From NCBI RefSeq assembly GCF_000250635.1, contig NC_016940.1, positions 3,410,501 through 3,474,500 of the forward strand: a stretch of DNA of 64,000 nt, read 5' to 3'. The notes beneath the pieces are model-generated. The model had not been told where the DNA came from. It saw nothing but the letters and a program-made list of their open reading frames with translations, and searched no databases. This document shows, one piece after another, positions 1-9,213 of this stretch. The DNA comes from Saprospira grandis str. Lewin. Lineage in GTDB: Bacteria > Bacteroidota > Bacteroidia > Chitinophagales > Saprospiraceae. The position numbers and the translations under genes were made by a program. Positions within the stretch are counted from its first letter, which is position 1, and each line of letters begins with the position of its first letter.

Positions 1-499
1 TGCGTTTGCTCAGGATATGGTGGGCCCAAGCATCGATTGGAATACATTGCACAATCTTTCCGTCGCTTTCGGCATTGCCCGAGGCGCCCCCTCTGCCGAT
101 GACAAAATGGGTGCCTACAGGGCCTCGGCGGTCGGCTTTCCAGACCTCTACGACCCGCTCGGGCCGCCCCCCAGAGACCGTATGATGCAAACAAACGCCA
201 ATTTTTTTGCTGCTGCTATGGATATACTCGCCGGGGCCCAAATCTAGATATTGGTCGACAATTGGGTCAAAAGCTTGGGGATGCTGGTTAATTCGTTGAT
301 TGATTTTGGCCCAGGTTTTTGGTCCAACAACACCATCGGCCCAAAGGCCTTCTTTTTTCTGGAATTTTTTGACCGCCTGCTCGGTCACGGCGCCAAAAAG
401 ACCATCGGCCACCAAAGGGTAGCCCAATTGACTAAGTTGCTGCTGCAGACTTTTGACGGCCTGACCTTGGTCATTTCTTCTAATTGTGGGATTGCTCAT
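1..499 (-). CDS. N-acetylmuramoyl-L-alanine amidase with peptidoglycan-binding domain (partial, C-terminus outside window)
   Basis: Read on the minus strand from an ATG at 499-497, the frame stays open for 166 codons and runs off the window edge. Residues about 5-65 look like a PG_binding_1 domain (pattern QLGYPLVADGLFGAVTE, then QAVKKFQ and GVVGPKTW). From about residue 95 an Amidase_2 fold begins: VCLHHTVSGG carries the expected first zinc histidine, followed by GTHFVIGRGG. The family cuts the amide bond between N-acetylmuramic acid and the stem peptide. No signal peptide is visible at this start, so it may act on imported fragments or be exported another way. The remaining zinc ligands lie beyond base 1. 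Family confidence is good; the physiological role is inference. Confidence 0.85.
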   Translation of the reverse strand, partial: MSNPTIRRNDQGQAVKSLQQQLSQLGYPLVADGLFGAVTEQAVKKFQKKEGLWADGVVGPKTWAKINQRINQHPQAFDPIVDQYLDLGPGEYIHSSSKKIGVCLHHTVSGGRPERVVEVWKADRRGPVGTHFVIGRGGASGNAESDGKIVQCIPIDAWAHHILSKR

Positions 500-592
500 A
501 GGGAAAGATTGAAGCTTAGAAAATCGGTTTTTTCCTAGATATCAACTTTTTAGCCTAGTTGGCTTTTGTTGGAGACTTTCTTTGGAGAGGGC

Positions 593-624
593 CAAAAAAA
601 AAGCTGCCGAAAAATCAGCAGCTT
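593..624 (-). terminator. Rho-independent terminator after the coiled-coil gene
   Basis: Arms AAGCTGC (601-607) and GCAGCTT (618-624) form a hairpin. On the minus strand it is followed by a run of about nine T (594-602). It lies directly after the stop of the minus-strand gene ending at 631, so it probably closes the whole 8937-to-631 operon. Confidence 0.8.
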
Positions 625-630
625 ATCATG

Positions 631-1839
631 TTACCAGTTGATAATCATCTTTTTCTTTACTCGCCAACCTTGGCCTTGTCGGACCAATAGGCCAGGGGTG
701 ATTTTGGCATGAGGGGGGATTTCGCCATCTTGATAAATATCGGCAGAGGCCCGTAAATAATTTCGATGGTCGGTATTTACTCTAGCGAGCACAGCGGGTT
801 CTAGACGCAGACTAAAGCTAGCTTCTTGGCTCTGTTCATCTACATACTCTAGTAGAAAAAGGCTGGTGGTGCTAGCTGTTTGGCTAATGTCTTGGCCATA
901 AAATAGTCCATCTTTTGGATCGGGGGGAGCGTTGAGGTAGGCTTTCATTTTAGGTTTTTGAGGAGTAGGAGATGGCTCCGTTTTATGCTCTTGCAAAGGC
1001 CGTTTTTCTCGGTTTTGAGCGATTAAATCATCTTTCAGCCGTTCAATTTCCTGTTTATACCGCTTAATATCTTTCTCTGCACTTTGCAATCGTTGTTGAT
1101 TGGCGGCCACTTCTTTTTGGAGCTGTCTATTTTTGTTTTGGAGCTGTTCTTCTGGGCTGGCAAAATTGCTTTCTTCTTCCTTCTTTTTAGCTGGTCGAAC
1201 GGCGGCGCCAATAAATAGGCCCAACAAAAAGCCAATAGCCAAACCGCCGCTAATCCAGCCATAGGGTAAGCCCGTGGAGGCCTCTGCTTGGGCTGTCTTT
1301 GCCTTGGGCTTTTCGGCTTTTACTGGAGCTTGTTCTAGCTTAGTGAGTGATTGGTAGTAGGCTCGTTGAGCGGGCGCTGCCTGCAGCTCTTCTGGATGTT
1401 GAAGATAGTAGGCATGTATCTTTTCTATACTTTGGCAAATCAGGATTTGCGCCAGTTTTTGTTGCTCTGTTTCTTTTCGGAGAAGGGCAATTGTGGGCTG
1501 TCGAAAAATGCTATCCCATTTGGAGTTAGCGCTAGGGTAGTCTTTTAGCTTTTTAGCCCAAAAGCTACTATCTGTATTGGGCTTCCATTCGTGTAGCTTT
1601 AAGCTTTGGTAAGCGCCTAATAAAATATTATTGCCCTTACCTTTTCCTTCAGCGCCAAAAGATTGTCTAAAAGTAGTGCTGACATCGGCCAAATTAAAGC
1701 CATCAACCGAGCAATTACAGCTTGTTTTTATTTCTTCAATAATGGCTGTTTGTTCCTGTGGATTCCAGCTTGTTTTTTGGGCCCAAAGGCTAGCTGGGAG
1801 CAGAAAAGCAGCGCATAGCAGTGTTTTGTATTTTGACAT
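631..1839 (-). CDS. Membrane-anchored coiled-coil protein with signal peptide (unknown function)
   Basis: I chose the ATG at 1839 (402 residues) because it begins a clean signal peptide, MSKYKTLLCAAFLLPASLWA. A longer upstream reading would overlap the neighbouring gene. Residues 21-190 would be exported. One transmembrane segment lies at about 194-215 (GWISGGLAIGFLLGLFIGA) and is followed by basic residues, so the C-terminal half should be cytoplasmic. That half holds a strongly predicted coiled coil at about 229-278 and a small C-terminal domain (about 300-402) ending in a basic, beta-like segment. It is the last gene of a likely five-gene operon with an actin-like and a tubulin-like protein. 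It is shaped like a linker between envelope and cytoplasmic filament, but that is inference; I recognise no family. Confidence 0.8.
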   Translation of the reverse strand: MSKYKTLLCAAFLLPASLWAQKTSWNPQEQTAIIEEIKTSCNCSVDGFNLADVSTTFRQSFGAEGKGKGNNILLGAYQSLKLHEWKPNTDSSFWAKKLKDYPSANSKWDSIFRQPTIALLRKETEQQKLAQILICQSIEKIHAYYLQHPEELQAAPAQRAYYQSLTKLEQAPVKAEKPKAKTAQAEASTGLPYGWISGGLAIGFLLGLFIGAAVRPAKKKEEESNFASPEEQLQNKNRQLQKEVAANQQRLQSAEKDIKRYKQEIERLKDDLIAQNREKRPLQEHKTEPSPTPQKPKMKAYLNAPPDPKDGLFYGQDISQTASTTSLFLLEYVDEQSQEASFSLRLEPAVLARVNTDHRNYLRASADIYQDGEIPPHAKITPGLLVRQGQGWRVKKKMIINW

Positions 1840-1891
1840 AGGGTTATGGTTTGGGAGAGCGCTGGCCCTCAGGGCCAGCGCTCCATTGTAT

Positions 1892-4800
1892 TTAGATGCG
1901 CTTATTTCCAATCTCCAGAATAAGGCGGTGCAGGGCCCCAACTAGGGGATAGAAAAAGAGGGTTTCCTCAATGAGGTCTGCGGGATCAGTGAGTTGGAGC
2001 CGTTCTCTAAGTCCGGCTTCATAGAAGGCCTCTAGATTATAAGAAAGGACCTGCTTGTAGTCTTGGATTTTTCCGACGGGGATACCTAAATCGGACCAGC
2101 GGAACTCATAGCCGAGGTCGAGAATAAGGTCGACGAACTCTAGATAAGACTTGAGGGCTCCTTCCTTGAAGTTCCGTTCTTTGTCCTCAATCATTTGATT
2201 ATAAGTGAGGCGGGGACCAGTTCGATCTCCCAAGAGCATAGCGTGGCTAGATAAAAGAACGGTAGAAGAAATTCGCCCACTATTTCGGTTTTGGTGACGA
2301 AGAAGTTTGAGTCCGCCTTTACAAGTGGCCTCCTTAGGTTGGCTACTTACTCTTAACTCTAGGCGAATGCGGTCATATTCTTGTTGATAGACTCTTTCAA
2401 AGACCCGTCCGGCCAATTCTTCTAGTAATTCTTTTCTGGGGTCATTATCCAAATAGTCTAAGCTCTTGGAGGTATTCCCTGAGTAGAAAATATACTGCGG
2501 CATCGCTAGATCCTGAGCTTTCATCCAGCAGGCGGTATGGTATAAAATGGCCAAGTGGAAGGTATAGAAAGCAATACTAAAGTCTTCATCTTGTCGAAGT
2601 TTTTCGGCAAAAGAGAAGTGAAGGTCGGGATTTGTATTGCGGATATTGCCTTCTAGGGAGAAGAAAAAGCTATTGAGGTCGGCAGAGCGTCCTTTGGCGG
2701 GATCACTAAGCTGTTGGTATACGCTCATAAAGCGGCCTAGTTCGGGATTGGCATCTAGGTAGTTTTCTACTTGGCTAGAGAAGGCCTTGACAAAGCCATT
2801 TTCTAAGGATTGCTGTCTACCATAGCCATTACCAAAGAGGGTATCTCCGGCAAAGCGGAAAGAGGTATGGAAAGTAGGTTGTCCTTTTTCAAAAACTTGT
2901 ACATCGGTAGTTCCTCCACCGATATCGATATTTACAGAGGGTTGGCTACCGATAGCGGTATCTGCATGTTCGTAGTAGGGGGCTTCAGATTCGGGCAGGT
3001 CGCTAATTTTGGCATTGGGGCCAAGGTAAGCTTTGGCGAGGTCTTCCCAATTTCGGCGGAGCTCACTTTTGCTTCTTCGGCTCATGCTAGAGGGGTAGAA
3101 CCAGAGGAGTTCGACCTTATTGAGGTCGCCTCCATTGAGCAGCACCTTATTATGAATCATAAACATCAGTGATTCGAGGTAGGCGCGCACTCTTCTTTGG
3201 CCCTCATCGGAATTTCCGCTTAGGTCTCCCCATTTGAGGTTGGTAATGATTTTAGATTGGGGCAGGCTACTATCCTGTTCAAAATAGAGGGTGGGGTTAT
3301 AGTCTAAATAACTTTGTGCGGCCTGCTGCCAGTTTAGGTTTTGGCGTTCTGTGAGCGCCGTTCTAGAGGGGAAGTGGTATTCTCCACCAATTTCTAGGGG
3401 AAGGAGCTCTTTGAGGAAATAACTATTGAGTTCTGGGAAGCTCAGGCGATACTCTTGGTTGTTGAGTTGGGCCAATTGAGCATCATTTTTCCCAATATCG
3501 AAGGTTTTGGGGTTACCATGCCCTTCCGAGTATTCAATATGCGTATTGGTGGTCCCAAAGTCAATGGCAAAGCTAAAGGACTTACTTTGGTTGGCTACTT
3601 TGCGCCATTTGGGCAAAATGATAGCGGGATAGCGGCCTTCTTGTACAAGCTGCAAATAATCAAAGGGTTCTTGTAGGGCAAAGTACTGCGAGCTAGCTAG
3701 AGCGCCAGTGCTGCCTAAGCTTCGTTTTTGTTCTTTTACATTTTGCAGGTGGACCTCTTGGCTCGCCTTAAAGAACTTGATTTCATAATCTTTATGTTCA
3801 ATATCGACTAAACCGACCCGAAGATGCTTGGCTGTTTGGAGCAGCGGCATAATGGCTAGGTTGAGTTGGCTGCTCCGAATAGCGCCATCATTGTGCTGAG
3901 CATCAATATGGGGTTCTGCATTGCGGTAATAGATGCGCTCTAGGTTCAAAAACTGGTTGTTTTTGCTAATAGGCAGGCGCAGATTGACCTTAAAAGAAGA
4001 GCTACTCAGTTTTTCGATACTAAAGACGGGCCGCCCATCGGGCAGTTGCCGCATGAGGTCTTCTGGCTCGAAAAAGGAGAAGAACAGAGGCTTAATAGGG
4101 AGGGCAAAGTGGCGGTCTCCCAAAATGGCCTGTGCTCGGTCGGTAAGGTTAAAGTTGAGTAAATGCCCCATGAAGAAGCTATCTTGTTCGGCCTCAAAGG
4201 GCAGCTCGAGTAGATAGTCTTCTAGGAAATCAGAAATAGTGAGATAGGGGTATTTATTGTTAATATCGGGCAGCTGACGCTCTTGCAATGGCTTGTGGTC
4301 CACAGGGGGGACCTTGGTCTCAAAGCGCCAACGGCTGCCCATATAGAGCAGGCTCGCTTGCAATTTATCTTGCAAAAGAAGCGGCACTTTTTGGTCGGGA
4401 TGCAGCTGACTATATTTTTGGTTGACCTCTCCAGGCTGGCTAAAGGATCCAATGGCAAAGTCGGTTTCTGCGCTGCTTTCTCCCTCTTTGCGTTTGTACA
4501 AAACGACATCGGGAAGAATTTCGATTTGGGTATTGGGGCCAGCAAAATTGGCGATACTATAACTGCGATCCATATCTTGGCGCAGGGTGTCCTCCAGTTT
4601 ATTTTCTAGGGCCTTGAGCTCTTTAAAGAGGTCGGGATCGGTGCGGTTGATTTGGCGCAGGCTGACCTCCATGTATTTCCACATCAGATTGGCGGTTTGT
4701 TTTAGCTTAGGATAGCGATAAAACAATTGGTAGAGGTAGCGAATAAAGTCTTTTTCTCGCTTGTAGAGCGGACAAAAGCTATTGTCAAATAAACTATCTT

Positions 4801-5383
4801 CTCCAAAGACAATTTGTTGGCCCTGTTCTTTGGGGTCGGGAATATTAGGCGAAGAAAAGAATAGGGTAGAGGCGCAGGTACCGCCCACGGGTAGGTAGTT
4901 CCAGCGCAAGATATAAATATCTTGGAGGAGCGAAAGTCCCGAGTTTTGGGCCGAGTTCTTAATAAAGAGTTCTAAGGCATGGCCCAAAACGGCATGTTTG
5001 GGATTGCGGTTGAGGGCGGCAATATTATCTTCAATATTCCAGCGAACAATATCTACCTCCATGTTTCGGGCCCGCACATTATCATACTCAAAAAAGAGTA
5101 GGGCCACATCTAGGGCCTCGGAAATAAGGCGGTGGTGGATGCTGTTGCCATGCAAGCGAGAGGGATCTAAATCGGCCATTTTGTGCACCCGCTCAAAGGC
5201 ATTTTCTGTGAGGTGGATGCGCGCAAAAGGCGAAGGGATAGAGGTAATGGCAATATTATGATGTTCCCCAGAAGGGTCCTTAATCTGTTCAATTTGGCTA
5301 TCGTGCATTTTGCCCGTTTCATGCCAGTCGGTGCCTACCTGATTGGCCGAATGCAAACGCAGTACTTCTTCTTTTAAATTCAT
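1892..5383 (-). CDS. Large Hsp70/actin-superfamily ATPase (1163 aa), possibly SrfB-like
   Basis: The C-terminal half shows the actin/Hsp70 nucleotide pocket. Phosphate-1 is FAIDFGTTNTH (about 605-615), phosphate-2 is NIDIGGGTTDV (about 818-828), and an adenosine-type motif YIFYSGNTSK lies at about 964-973. A conserved-looking CKGGLKLL follows near 1021. The first 600 residues resemble nothing I can name and have no membrane segment or signal peptide, so the protein should be cytoplasmic. Bacterial relatives of this size include the SrfB group, but the assignment is tentative. It is preceded in the operon by the tubulin-like gene, 196 bases upstream, with a type B repeat in the gap. ATP binding is well supported. 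Filament formation, chaperone activity or a regulatory role cannot be distinguished here. Confidence 0.85.
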   Translation of the reverse strand: MNLKEEVLRLHSANQVGTDWHETGKMHDSQIEQIKDPSGEHHNIAITSIPSPFARIHLTENAFERVHKMADLDPSRLHGNSIHHRLISEALDVALLFFEYDNVRARNMEVDIVRWNIEDNIAALNRNPKHAVLGHALELFIKNSAQNSGLSLLQDIYILRWNYLPVGGTCASTLFFSSPNIPDPKEQGQQIVFGEDSLFDNSFCPLYKREKDFIRYLYQLFYRYPKLKQTANLMWKYMEVSLRQINRTDPDLFKELKALENKLEDTLRQDMDRSYSIANFAGPNTQIEILPDVVLYKRKEGESSAETDFAIGSFSQPGEVNQKYSQLHPDQKVPLLLQDKLQASLLYMGSRWRFETKVPPVDHKPLQERQLPDINNKYPYLTISDFLEDYLLELPFEAEQDSFFMGHLLNFNLTDRAQAILGDRHFALPIKPLFFSFFEPEDLMRQLPDGRPVFSIEKLSSSSFKVNLRLPISKNNQFLNLERIYYRNAEPHIDAQHNDGAIRSSQLNLAIMPLLQTAKHLRVGLVDIEHKDYEIKFFKASQEVHLQNVKEQKRSLGSTGALASSQYFALQEPFDYLQLVQEGRYPAIILPKWRKVANQSKSFSFAIDFGTTNTHIEYSEGHGNPKTFDIGKNDAQLAQLNNQEYRLSFPELNSYFLKELLPLEIGGEYHFPSRTALTERQNLNWQQAAQSYLDYNPTLYFEQDSSLPQSKIITNLKWGDLSGNSDEGQRRVRAYLESLMFMIHNKVLLNGGDLNKVELLWFYPSSMSRRSKSELRRNWEDLAKAYLGPNAKISDLPESEAPYYEHADTAIGSQPSVNIDIGGGTTDVQVFEKGQPTFHTSFRFAGDTLFGNGYGRQQSLENGFVKAFSSQVENYLDANPELGRFMSVYQQLSDPAKGRSADLNSFFFSLEGNIRNTNPDLHFSFAEKLRQDEDFSIAFYTFHLAILYHTACWMKAQDLAMPQYIFYSGNTSKSLDYLDNDPRKELLEELAGRVFERVYQQEYDRIRLELRVSSQPKEATCKGGLKLLRHQNRNSGRISSTVLLSSHAMLLGDRTGPRLTYNQMIEDKERNFKEGALKSYLEFVDLILDLGYEFRWSDLGIPVGKIQDYKQVLSYNLEAFYEAGLRERLQLTDPADLIEETLFFYPLVGALHRLILEIGNKRI

Positions 5384-5450
5384 CTGTATCTATCTTGTGA
5401 TGGTCGTTTTAAATATTGTTGTCCGCCCATATTGGCCCTTGGGCCAAAAC

Positions 5451-5572
5451 GGCCTAGCGATGTGCAGGGGTGGCCGTCAGGCCAGACCAAGCTTTGAGCG
5501 CAGCGAAAAGCGAAGGGCCGAGCAGACTTGCGAGCCCCGAAACGTAGCGCCGCAGCTTGCTGCGGAGGCCCC
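5451..5572 (-). repeat. Intergenic repeat, type B (copy 1)
   Basis: On the plus strand it reads GGCCTAGCGATGTGCAGG, then a GGCC hairpin before AGACC, the core GGGCCGAGCAGACTTGCGAG, and ends GCGGAGGCCCC. The GGGG end faces the stop codon of the tubulin-like gene, about 8 bases away. It fills the gap between two genes of one apparent operon. Confidence 0.85.
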
Positions 5573-5579
5573 AAAAAAA

Positions 5580-7079
5580 TTAACCTAACAAACCCGTTTG
5601 GATGCGTTCTTTATAGAGCTCTTCGGTTCCTTGAGAGAGGAGGGCCAAGAGTTTTTGCTCGGCAGAGAGTCCGCCCATATTGCTTTCTACATCATTGAGG
5701 TAGCCCTCAAAAACGGCATAATCCCAATTCGAAGTTTTTCTGAAAAAGCCTTTCTTGAGCTGCTCGACCCCCACTACTTTGGCATCTAGGGCCTCGGTTT
5801 GTAGGTTGAAAGGGGCAAAGGCGCGGCTATTTTGGGCCAATTCGATGAGCCAATCCTGAAATTGAGTGAAATAAGGGTTGAGCCGATCGGCAAAAAAGGG
5901 CGCATTGATGAGGGAAGGGCTAAGCGGAACCCCCGTGCTGCCCTTGACAAAAGGATGGTTTTTGGTAGCTAGCGACTCGGCCAATTGGTTTTTGGCAAAC
6001 AAAAGCGCATAGTACATTTTAATTAGATGTGGACCAATTTGTTGCCTGCTGCTGGCCGCAAGATTGCGCAAACTCAATTGGTCGGGATTGCTCTCATCGA
6101 CCAAAAGTCCAAATTCTTTAAAAGAAGGCTGCAAAGCAATGCCCTCCGCATTGGTTTTCAGTTTGTCCTGAGGCATTTTGGCAAAATCAATAACGGCCAA
6201 AGCCGCCACCAACTCGGCAAAATGAGCGCGGTTCTGTTGGCTAGCGCCCCCTGGCTGATTATCCACCTCTTTTTGTTTGTCATCGCCCAAATAATAGAGG
6301 CTGTTAATGCCCCGAAGGTCATCGCCATAAAAAGAAAGGGCCGCCTTGGTCTTGCCCATAAAGGTGTTCTGAATGGGGCTGCCCGGCTTGCTTTCTACCC
6401 CAAAATAAGGGAGCATACTTAGGGCGCCCAAAGGGACCTGCTTGAGGGTGGCCTGCTTACTTTGATAGTCGCTATGCGGATGGCGGATATTTTTGACCAA
6501 AAGCGGAAAACCAGCGGCTCCCGTTCCGCCAAAAATAGAACTGACAATAAAAATGCGGTCATTATCCGAGACCATATTGACAAAGGCCCGAAAATCGGCC
6601 GATTCCTGAAATTTATTCAGCACTACGGTCCCCATATGCGGATTGCCCTTAAAGCCAATACTGAGGTCCGACTGCAAATTATTCCGCTCGCTATACAAGA
6701 GCTGAAGCAAAGAACGAGTGGCCGCATCCATGCTGTCAAACTCCAAAAAGTCTTTGAAGGTCTGCCGCTCGCCCGTTTGGGCACCCGCCCGAAACTCATT
6801 GCTCAGGCCCGCAATATCGCCATCAACTACCTCGGAGAGGCGGCGAATAGAGGTCTTGAAAAAACTACTGCCCGCAGAATGAGCCTTGTCTCGTATTTCC
6901 TGATAGGCATTGAGCAATTTGATGCTTTGCTCGACATTGCCATTCTCTTTGTCGGGGTCAATAATAATGGGAATCAATTCGCGGACAGGTAGCTCTACCC
7001 CCGCAGCAAGTAAATGGACCAGCGAGCGTAAAACCCGAGAGCCCGTTCCGCCAATACAAAATAAAAATAAACGATCCAT
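5580..7079 (-). CDS. Tubulin/FtsZ-like GTPase-fold protein (499 aa)
   Basis: The N-terminus LFCIGGTGSRVLRSL (about 6-20) matches the first phosphate loop of the distant tubulin-like (Tubulin_2 / FtsZ-like) families. SSIFGGTGAAGFPLLVK (about 180-196) matches the tubulin signature loop, here GGTGAAG instead of GGGTGSG. An acidic site, IIIDPDKENG (about 38-47), lies where ribose contacts are expected. Length is close to eukaryotic tubulin and longer than cell-division FtsZ. There is no membrane segment. It sits between a 3-TM protein and the giant actin-like ATPase. I do not think it is the cell's division FtsZ because the G-box differs and the neighbourhood is not a cell-division cluster. Nucleotide binding is likely; polymerisation is unproven. 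Confidence 0.85.
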   Translation of the reverse strand: MDRLFLFCIGGTGSRVLRSLVHLLAAGVELPVRELIPIIIDPDKENGNVEQSIKLLNAYQEIRDKAHSAGSSFFKTSIRRLSEVVDGDIAGLSNEFRAGAQTGERQTFKDFLEFDSMDAATRSLLQLLYSERNNLQSDLSIGFKGNPHMGTVVLNKFQESADFRAFVNMVSDNDRIFIVSSIFGGTGAAGFPLLVKNIRHPHSDYQSKQATLKQVPLGALSMLPYFGVESKPGSPIQNTFMGKTKAALSFYGDDLRGINSLYYLGDDKQKEVDNQPGGASQQNRAHFAELVAALAVIDFAKMPQDKLKTNAEGIALQPSFKEFGLLVDESNPDQLSLRNLAASSRQQIGPHLIKMYYALLFAKNQLAESLATKNHPFVKGSTGVPLSPSLINAPFFADRLNPYFTQFQDWLIELAQNSRAFAPFNLQTEALDAKVVGVEQLKKGFFRKTSNWDYAVFEGYLNDVESNMGGLSAEQKLLALLSQGTEELYKERIQTGLLG

Positions 7080-7106
7080 GAATGAGGTTTTTAGTGGCCC
7101 TAAAGC

Positions 7107-7496
7107 CTAAAAAGGAGAGTGAAGTAGGTTGGTGGTCCGAAAACGGAAGACAAAGGTGCAAATCATAAAGACAACCACCGCATAAAGAGAGGTGATGGCC
7201 GAAAAGTAGACGTACTCGCTACTCGCATAGTCTAAACCCGCTTTGCTCATGGCCGATTGTGGCCAAAGCCAACAAATCAAAAAGCAGGTCAAGATGCTGA
7301 GCAAAAAACTCAAGCCCCAGGCTTTCCAACCCACATAACGCGCTTTGTCAAAGCCAAAGTAAAAAATGGCCGCTCCCAAAATAGGGATCAAAATCATGAG
7401 CAAACCCGCTACGCCATATATATTGTTGTCGTAAAGGTCATTGGTCATTTGTGAGCTGTAAATCAGCTCGATCACTTTTGCAAAAAATCCGTTCAT
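7107..7496 (-). CDS. Small integral membrane protein, 3 predicted TM helices
   Basis: 129 residues with hydrophobic helices at about 27-49, 58-78 and 97-117. The loops are short and the tail is basic (RFRTTNLLHSPF). It starts 10 bases after the lipoprotein gene and ends 27 bases before the tubulin-like gene, so it is almost certainly co-transcribed with both. It could be a membrane receptor for the tubulin-like protein, which is inference from position only. I recognise no named family. Confidence 0.8.
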   Translation of the reverse strand: MNGFFAKVIELIYSSQMTNDLYDNNIYGVAGLLMILIPILGAAIFYFGFDKARYVGWKAWGLSFLLSILTCFLICWLWPQSAMSKAGLDYASSEYVYFSAITSLYAVVVFMICTFVFRFRTTNLLHSPF

Positions 7497-7506
7497 TGTT
7501 TAGTCT

Positions 7507-8937
7507 TTAGTTGCTTACAGGAAGCTTTATTTGAAAATAGTAGTTATCCTCGCCCAATTCATTAAAGGCTTCCGAAATGCCAGAAACCCAATACTGAAGG
7601 CCCAAGGTTTTATCTAGTTGCTCCTTAATGTTACGGTCGTCTTCTGTATGGGAAGCGGCTACCCAGGCAGGCAACTGCTTTTTGAGTGCTAGTTTGATCT
7701 CAAAATTATCTTTGGGTAATTCCGAACTCTCTAAAATAAAAATATGGCTGGCAGTCCCCAAATATCGCTGGTCATTTTTATGAATTTCAGCAGTTGCCAG
7801 GGGCAAAATTTCCTTAATGCTAAAGTTCCCGCCAGCAAGGGCATAGTTTGCTTTGTCTAAAGCATAGGAAGCAGGGGCAGGCAATTTGCTCAAATCAATG
7901 GCTAGGGCCATCTCAAAGCTGCCGCTGCGCTTGTCTAGCGATGGCTTTTCTATGGCCTGAATCAATTCTTGCCCTCTTGGCCGAGAAAATTGTCCCGCCT
8001 TATAGCTTTGGCCCAAAACCGAATGATAATAAGATAGCCCATCTGGCTGGTAAAAAATAATCGCTTCCTCAAAGCCCCGAATGCTCTTTAAGTCATAATG
8101 CAAGTACATTTCTTGCAATTGAGCATTTTTGCCCAAAATACAGATATAGTAGGGCCGCTCTTCCTTAATGCTCGTCGGCCGATCCTGATAATCATAGTAT
8201 TTGCCATCATATAAGGAGCTCATCTTGAGCAAAAGCAGGCCATAATCACCCCGCTCTCTCAATTTCTGCAGCTTCCCCTTAATCGAGTATTTCAATTTGG
8301 GAAAAGCATCCTTGGGGTTCTGTCGATTGACATCATAAATGAAGTCAGAGGCCAAAATGGCCGTTTTCCCTTCTTCGGTCACCTGCCGAACCGCCTCGCC
8401 CAACATTTCATCTAGCTTAGAAATACGGATGTTCCCCACTTTTATGGCCGTTTTACGGTCCATTTTCTGAATGAATTCCTCGTAGTCTTGCCCAATTTTA
8501 TGCGGCTGATCATTGATAAAGTAGTAGTCGTTCTTTTTCCCCTTGTCCTCTATCCGACTCCCCAAATCCATCATGGCATCCTTAAAGGCCGTATTGCCCG
8601 TAAAATAGCCCATCATGCTGTTCGAGTTCTCTACAAATAGGGCAAAGGATAGGGCCGTTTTTTGCTCCGCTTTCTTAACCGCTTCACAACTGGGCAGCTG
8701 CTCGGCTTTTTGCCGAACATTGGCGTTCACTTTCTCTACCAAAGCCAACAATTGCGCACAATCCGAATAAGGCCCATTTGCCGATTGCGCTTGCAAATCT
8801 TGCCATTCTTCGGTAGTCACTTGCCCATCTTTTAGGGCTTTCCGAATAGCAGATTCTAGGGCAGGGTCTTCCCCGCCACCACAGGCCGTTAGGCCCAAGG
8901 CCGCCAATAAAAGGGGACTGTATTTCTTTAAGTTCAT
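7507..8937 (-). CDS. Lipoprotein with VWA-like motif (476 aa)
   Basis: The signal peptide ends in a lipobox (LGLTACGGG, Cys19), so the protein should be lipid-anchored in the envelope. Residues about 97-110 read LSFALFVENSNSMMGYF, which has the shape of a von Willebrand A MIDAS strand (DxSxS) with Glu in place of the first Asp. A later strand, KTAILASDFIYDV, resembles the second VWA strand. Cys60 and Cys84 could form a disulfide. It is the first gene of the minus-strand operon that continues with the 3-TM, tubulin-like, actin-like and coiled-coil genes. A VWA protein would fit as an adhesion or assembly factor on the outer side of the envelope. The fold call is moderate, the lipoprotein call strong. 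Confidence 0.8.
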   Translation of the reverse strand: MNLKKYSPLLLAALGLTACGGGEDPALESAIRKALKDGQVTTEEWQDLQAQSANGPYSDCAQLLALVEKVNANVRQKAEQLPSCEAVKKAEQKTALSFALFVENSNSMMGYFTGNTAFKDAMMDLGSRIEDKGKKNDYYFINDQPHKIGQDYEEFIQKMDRKTAIKVGNIRISKLDEMLGEAVRQVTEEGKTAILASDFIYDVNRQNPKDAFPKLKYSIKGKLQKLRERGDYGLLLLKMSSLYDGKYYDYQDRPTSIKEERPYYICILGKNAQLQEMYLHYDLKSIRGFEEAIIFYQPDGLSYYHSVLGQSYKAGQFSRPRGQELIQAIEKPSLDKRSGSFEMALAIDLSKLPAPASYALDKANYALAGGNFSIKEILPLATAEIHKNDQRYLGTASHIFILESSELPKDNFEIKLALKKQLPAWVAASHTEDDRNIKEQLDKTLGLQYWVSGISEAFNELGEDNYYFQIKLPVSN

Positions 8938-8973
8938 GGGAATAATTATATATAGTCTTTTTTGTTATTTTTT

Positions 8974-9115
8974 GGGGCTTCCCCTCGCTTCGCTCAGGTC
9001 GCTCCCTTGCAGGGCTCGCAGGTCTGCTCGGTCCTCGGCGGGCTGCGCCCGCCTCGGTCTGCCCCTGCGGGGCACCCTTACAGGCAGCTAAGCCTGCGGC
9101 GGCTCCGCCGCCTGC
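8974..9115 (+). repeat. Intergenic repeat, type B variant (copy 2)
   Basis: Starts TTTTGGGGCTTCCCC and contains GGGCTCGCAGGTCTGCTCGG, then GGTCTG-stem-CACC (stem GCCCC/GGGGC). It ends CAGCTAAGCCTGCGGCGG with a GGCGGCTCCGCCGCC hairpin. The end resembles the TCGCTAGGCCTGCGGG of the type B copy at 53782. The GGGG end faces the start of the 7507-8937 gene. It is paired with the inverted type A copy at 9214; together they fill the 445-base divergent gap. The spacer (9116-9213) is AT-rich with no gene. Confidence 0.75.
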
Positions 9116-9213
9116 AAAACGCAATATCTTTTCCTCCCAAACTTACTGAAAAAATCAAAATTTTATTTGTTTCTTCTGTATTTTTACGCAGACAAAGTAA
9201 ATTGGTCCTGATC

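Noticed and set aside
1840-1941. N-terminal extension of the coiled-coil gene at 631
   Set aside because: It would overlap the end of the actin-like gene and hide a good signal peptide starting at 1839.
5580-7079. The tubulin-like gene as the cell-division ftsZ
   Set aside because: The G-box is GGTGAAG rather than GGGTGTG, and the neighbours are not the usual division cluster.
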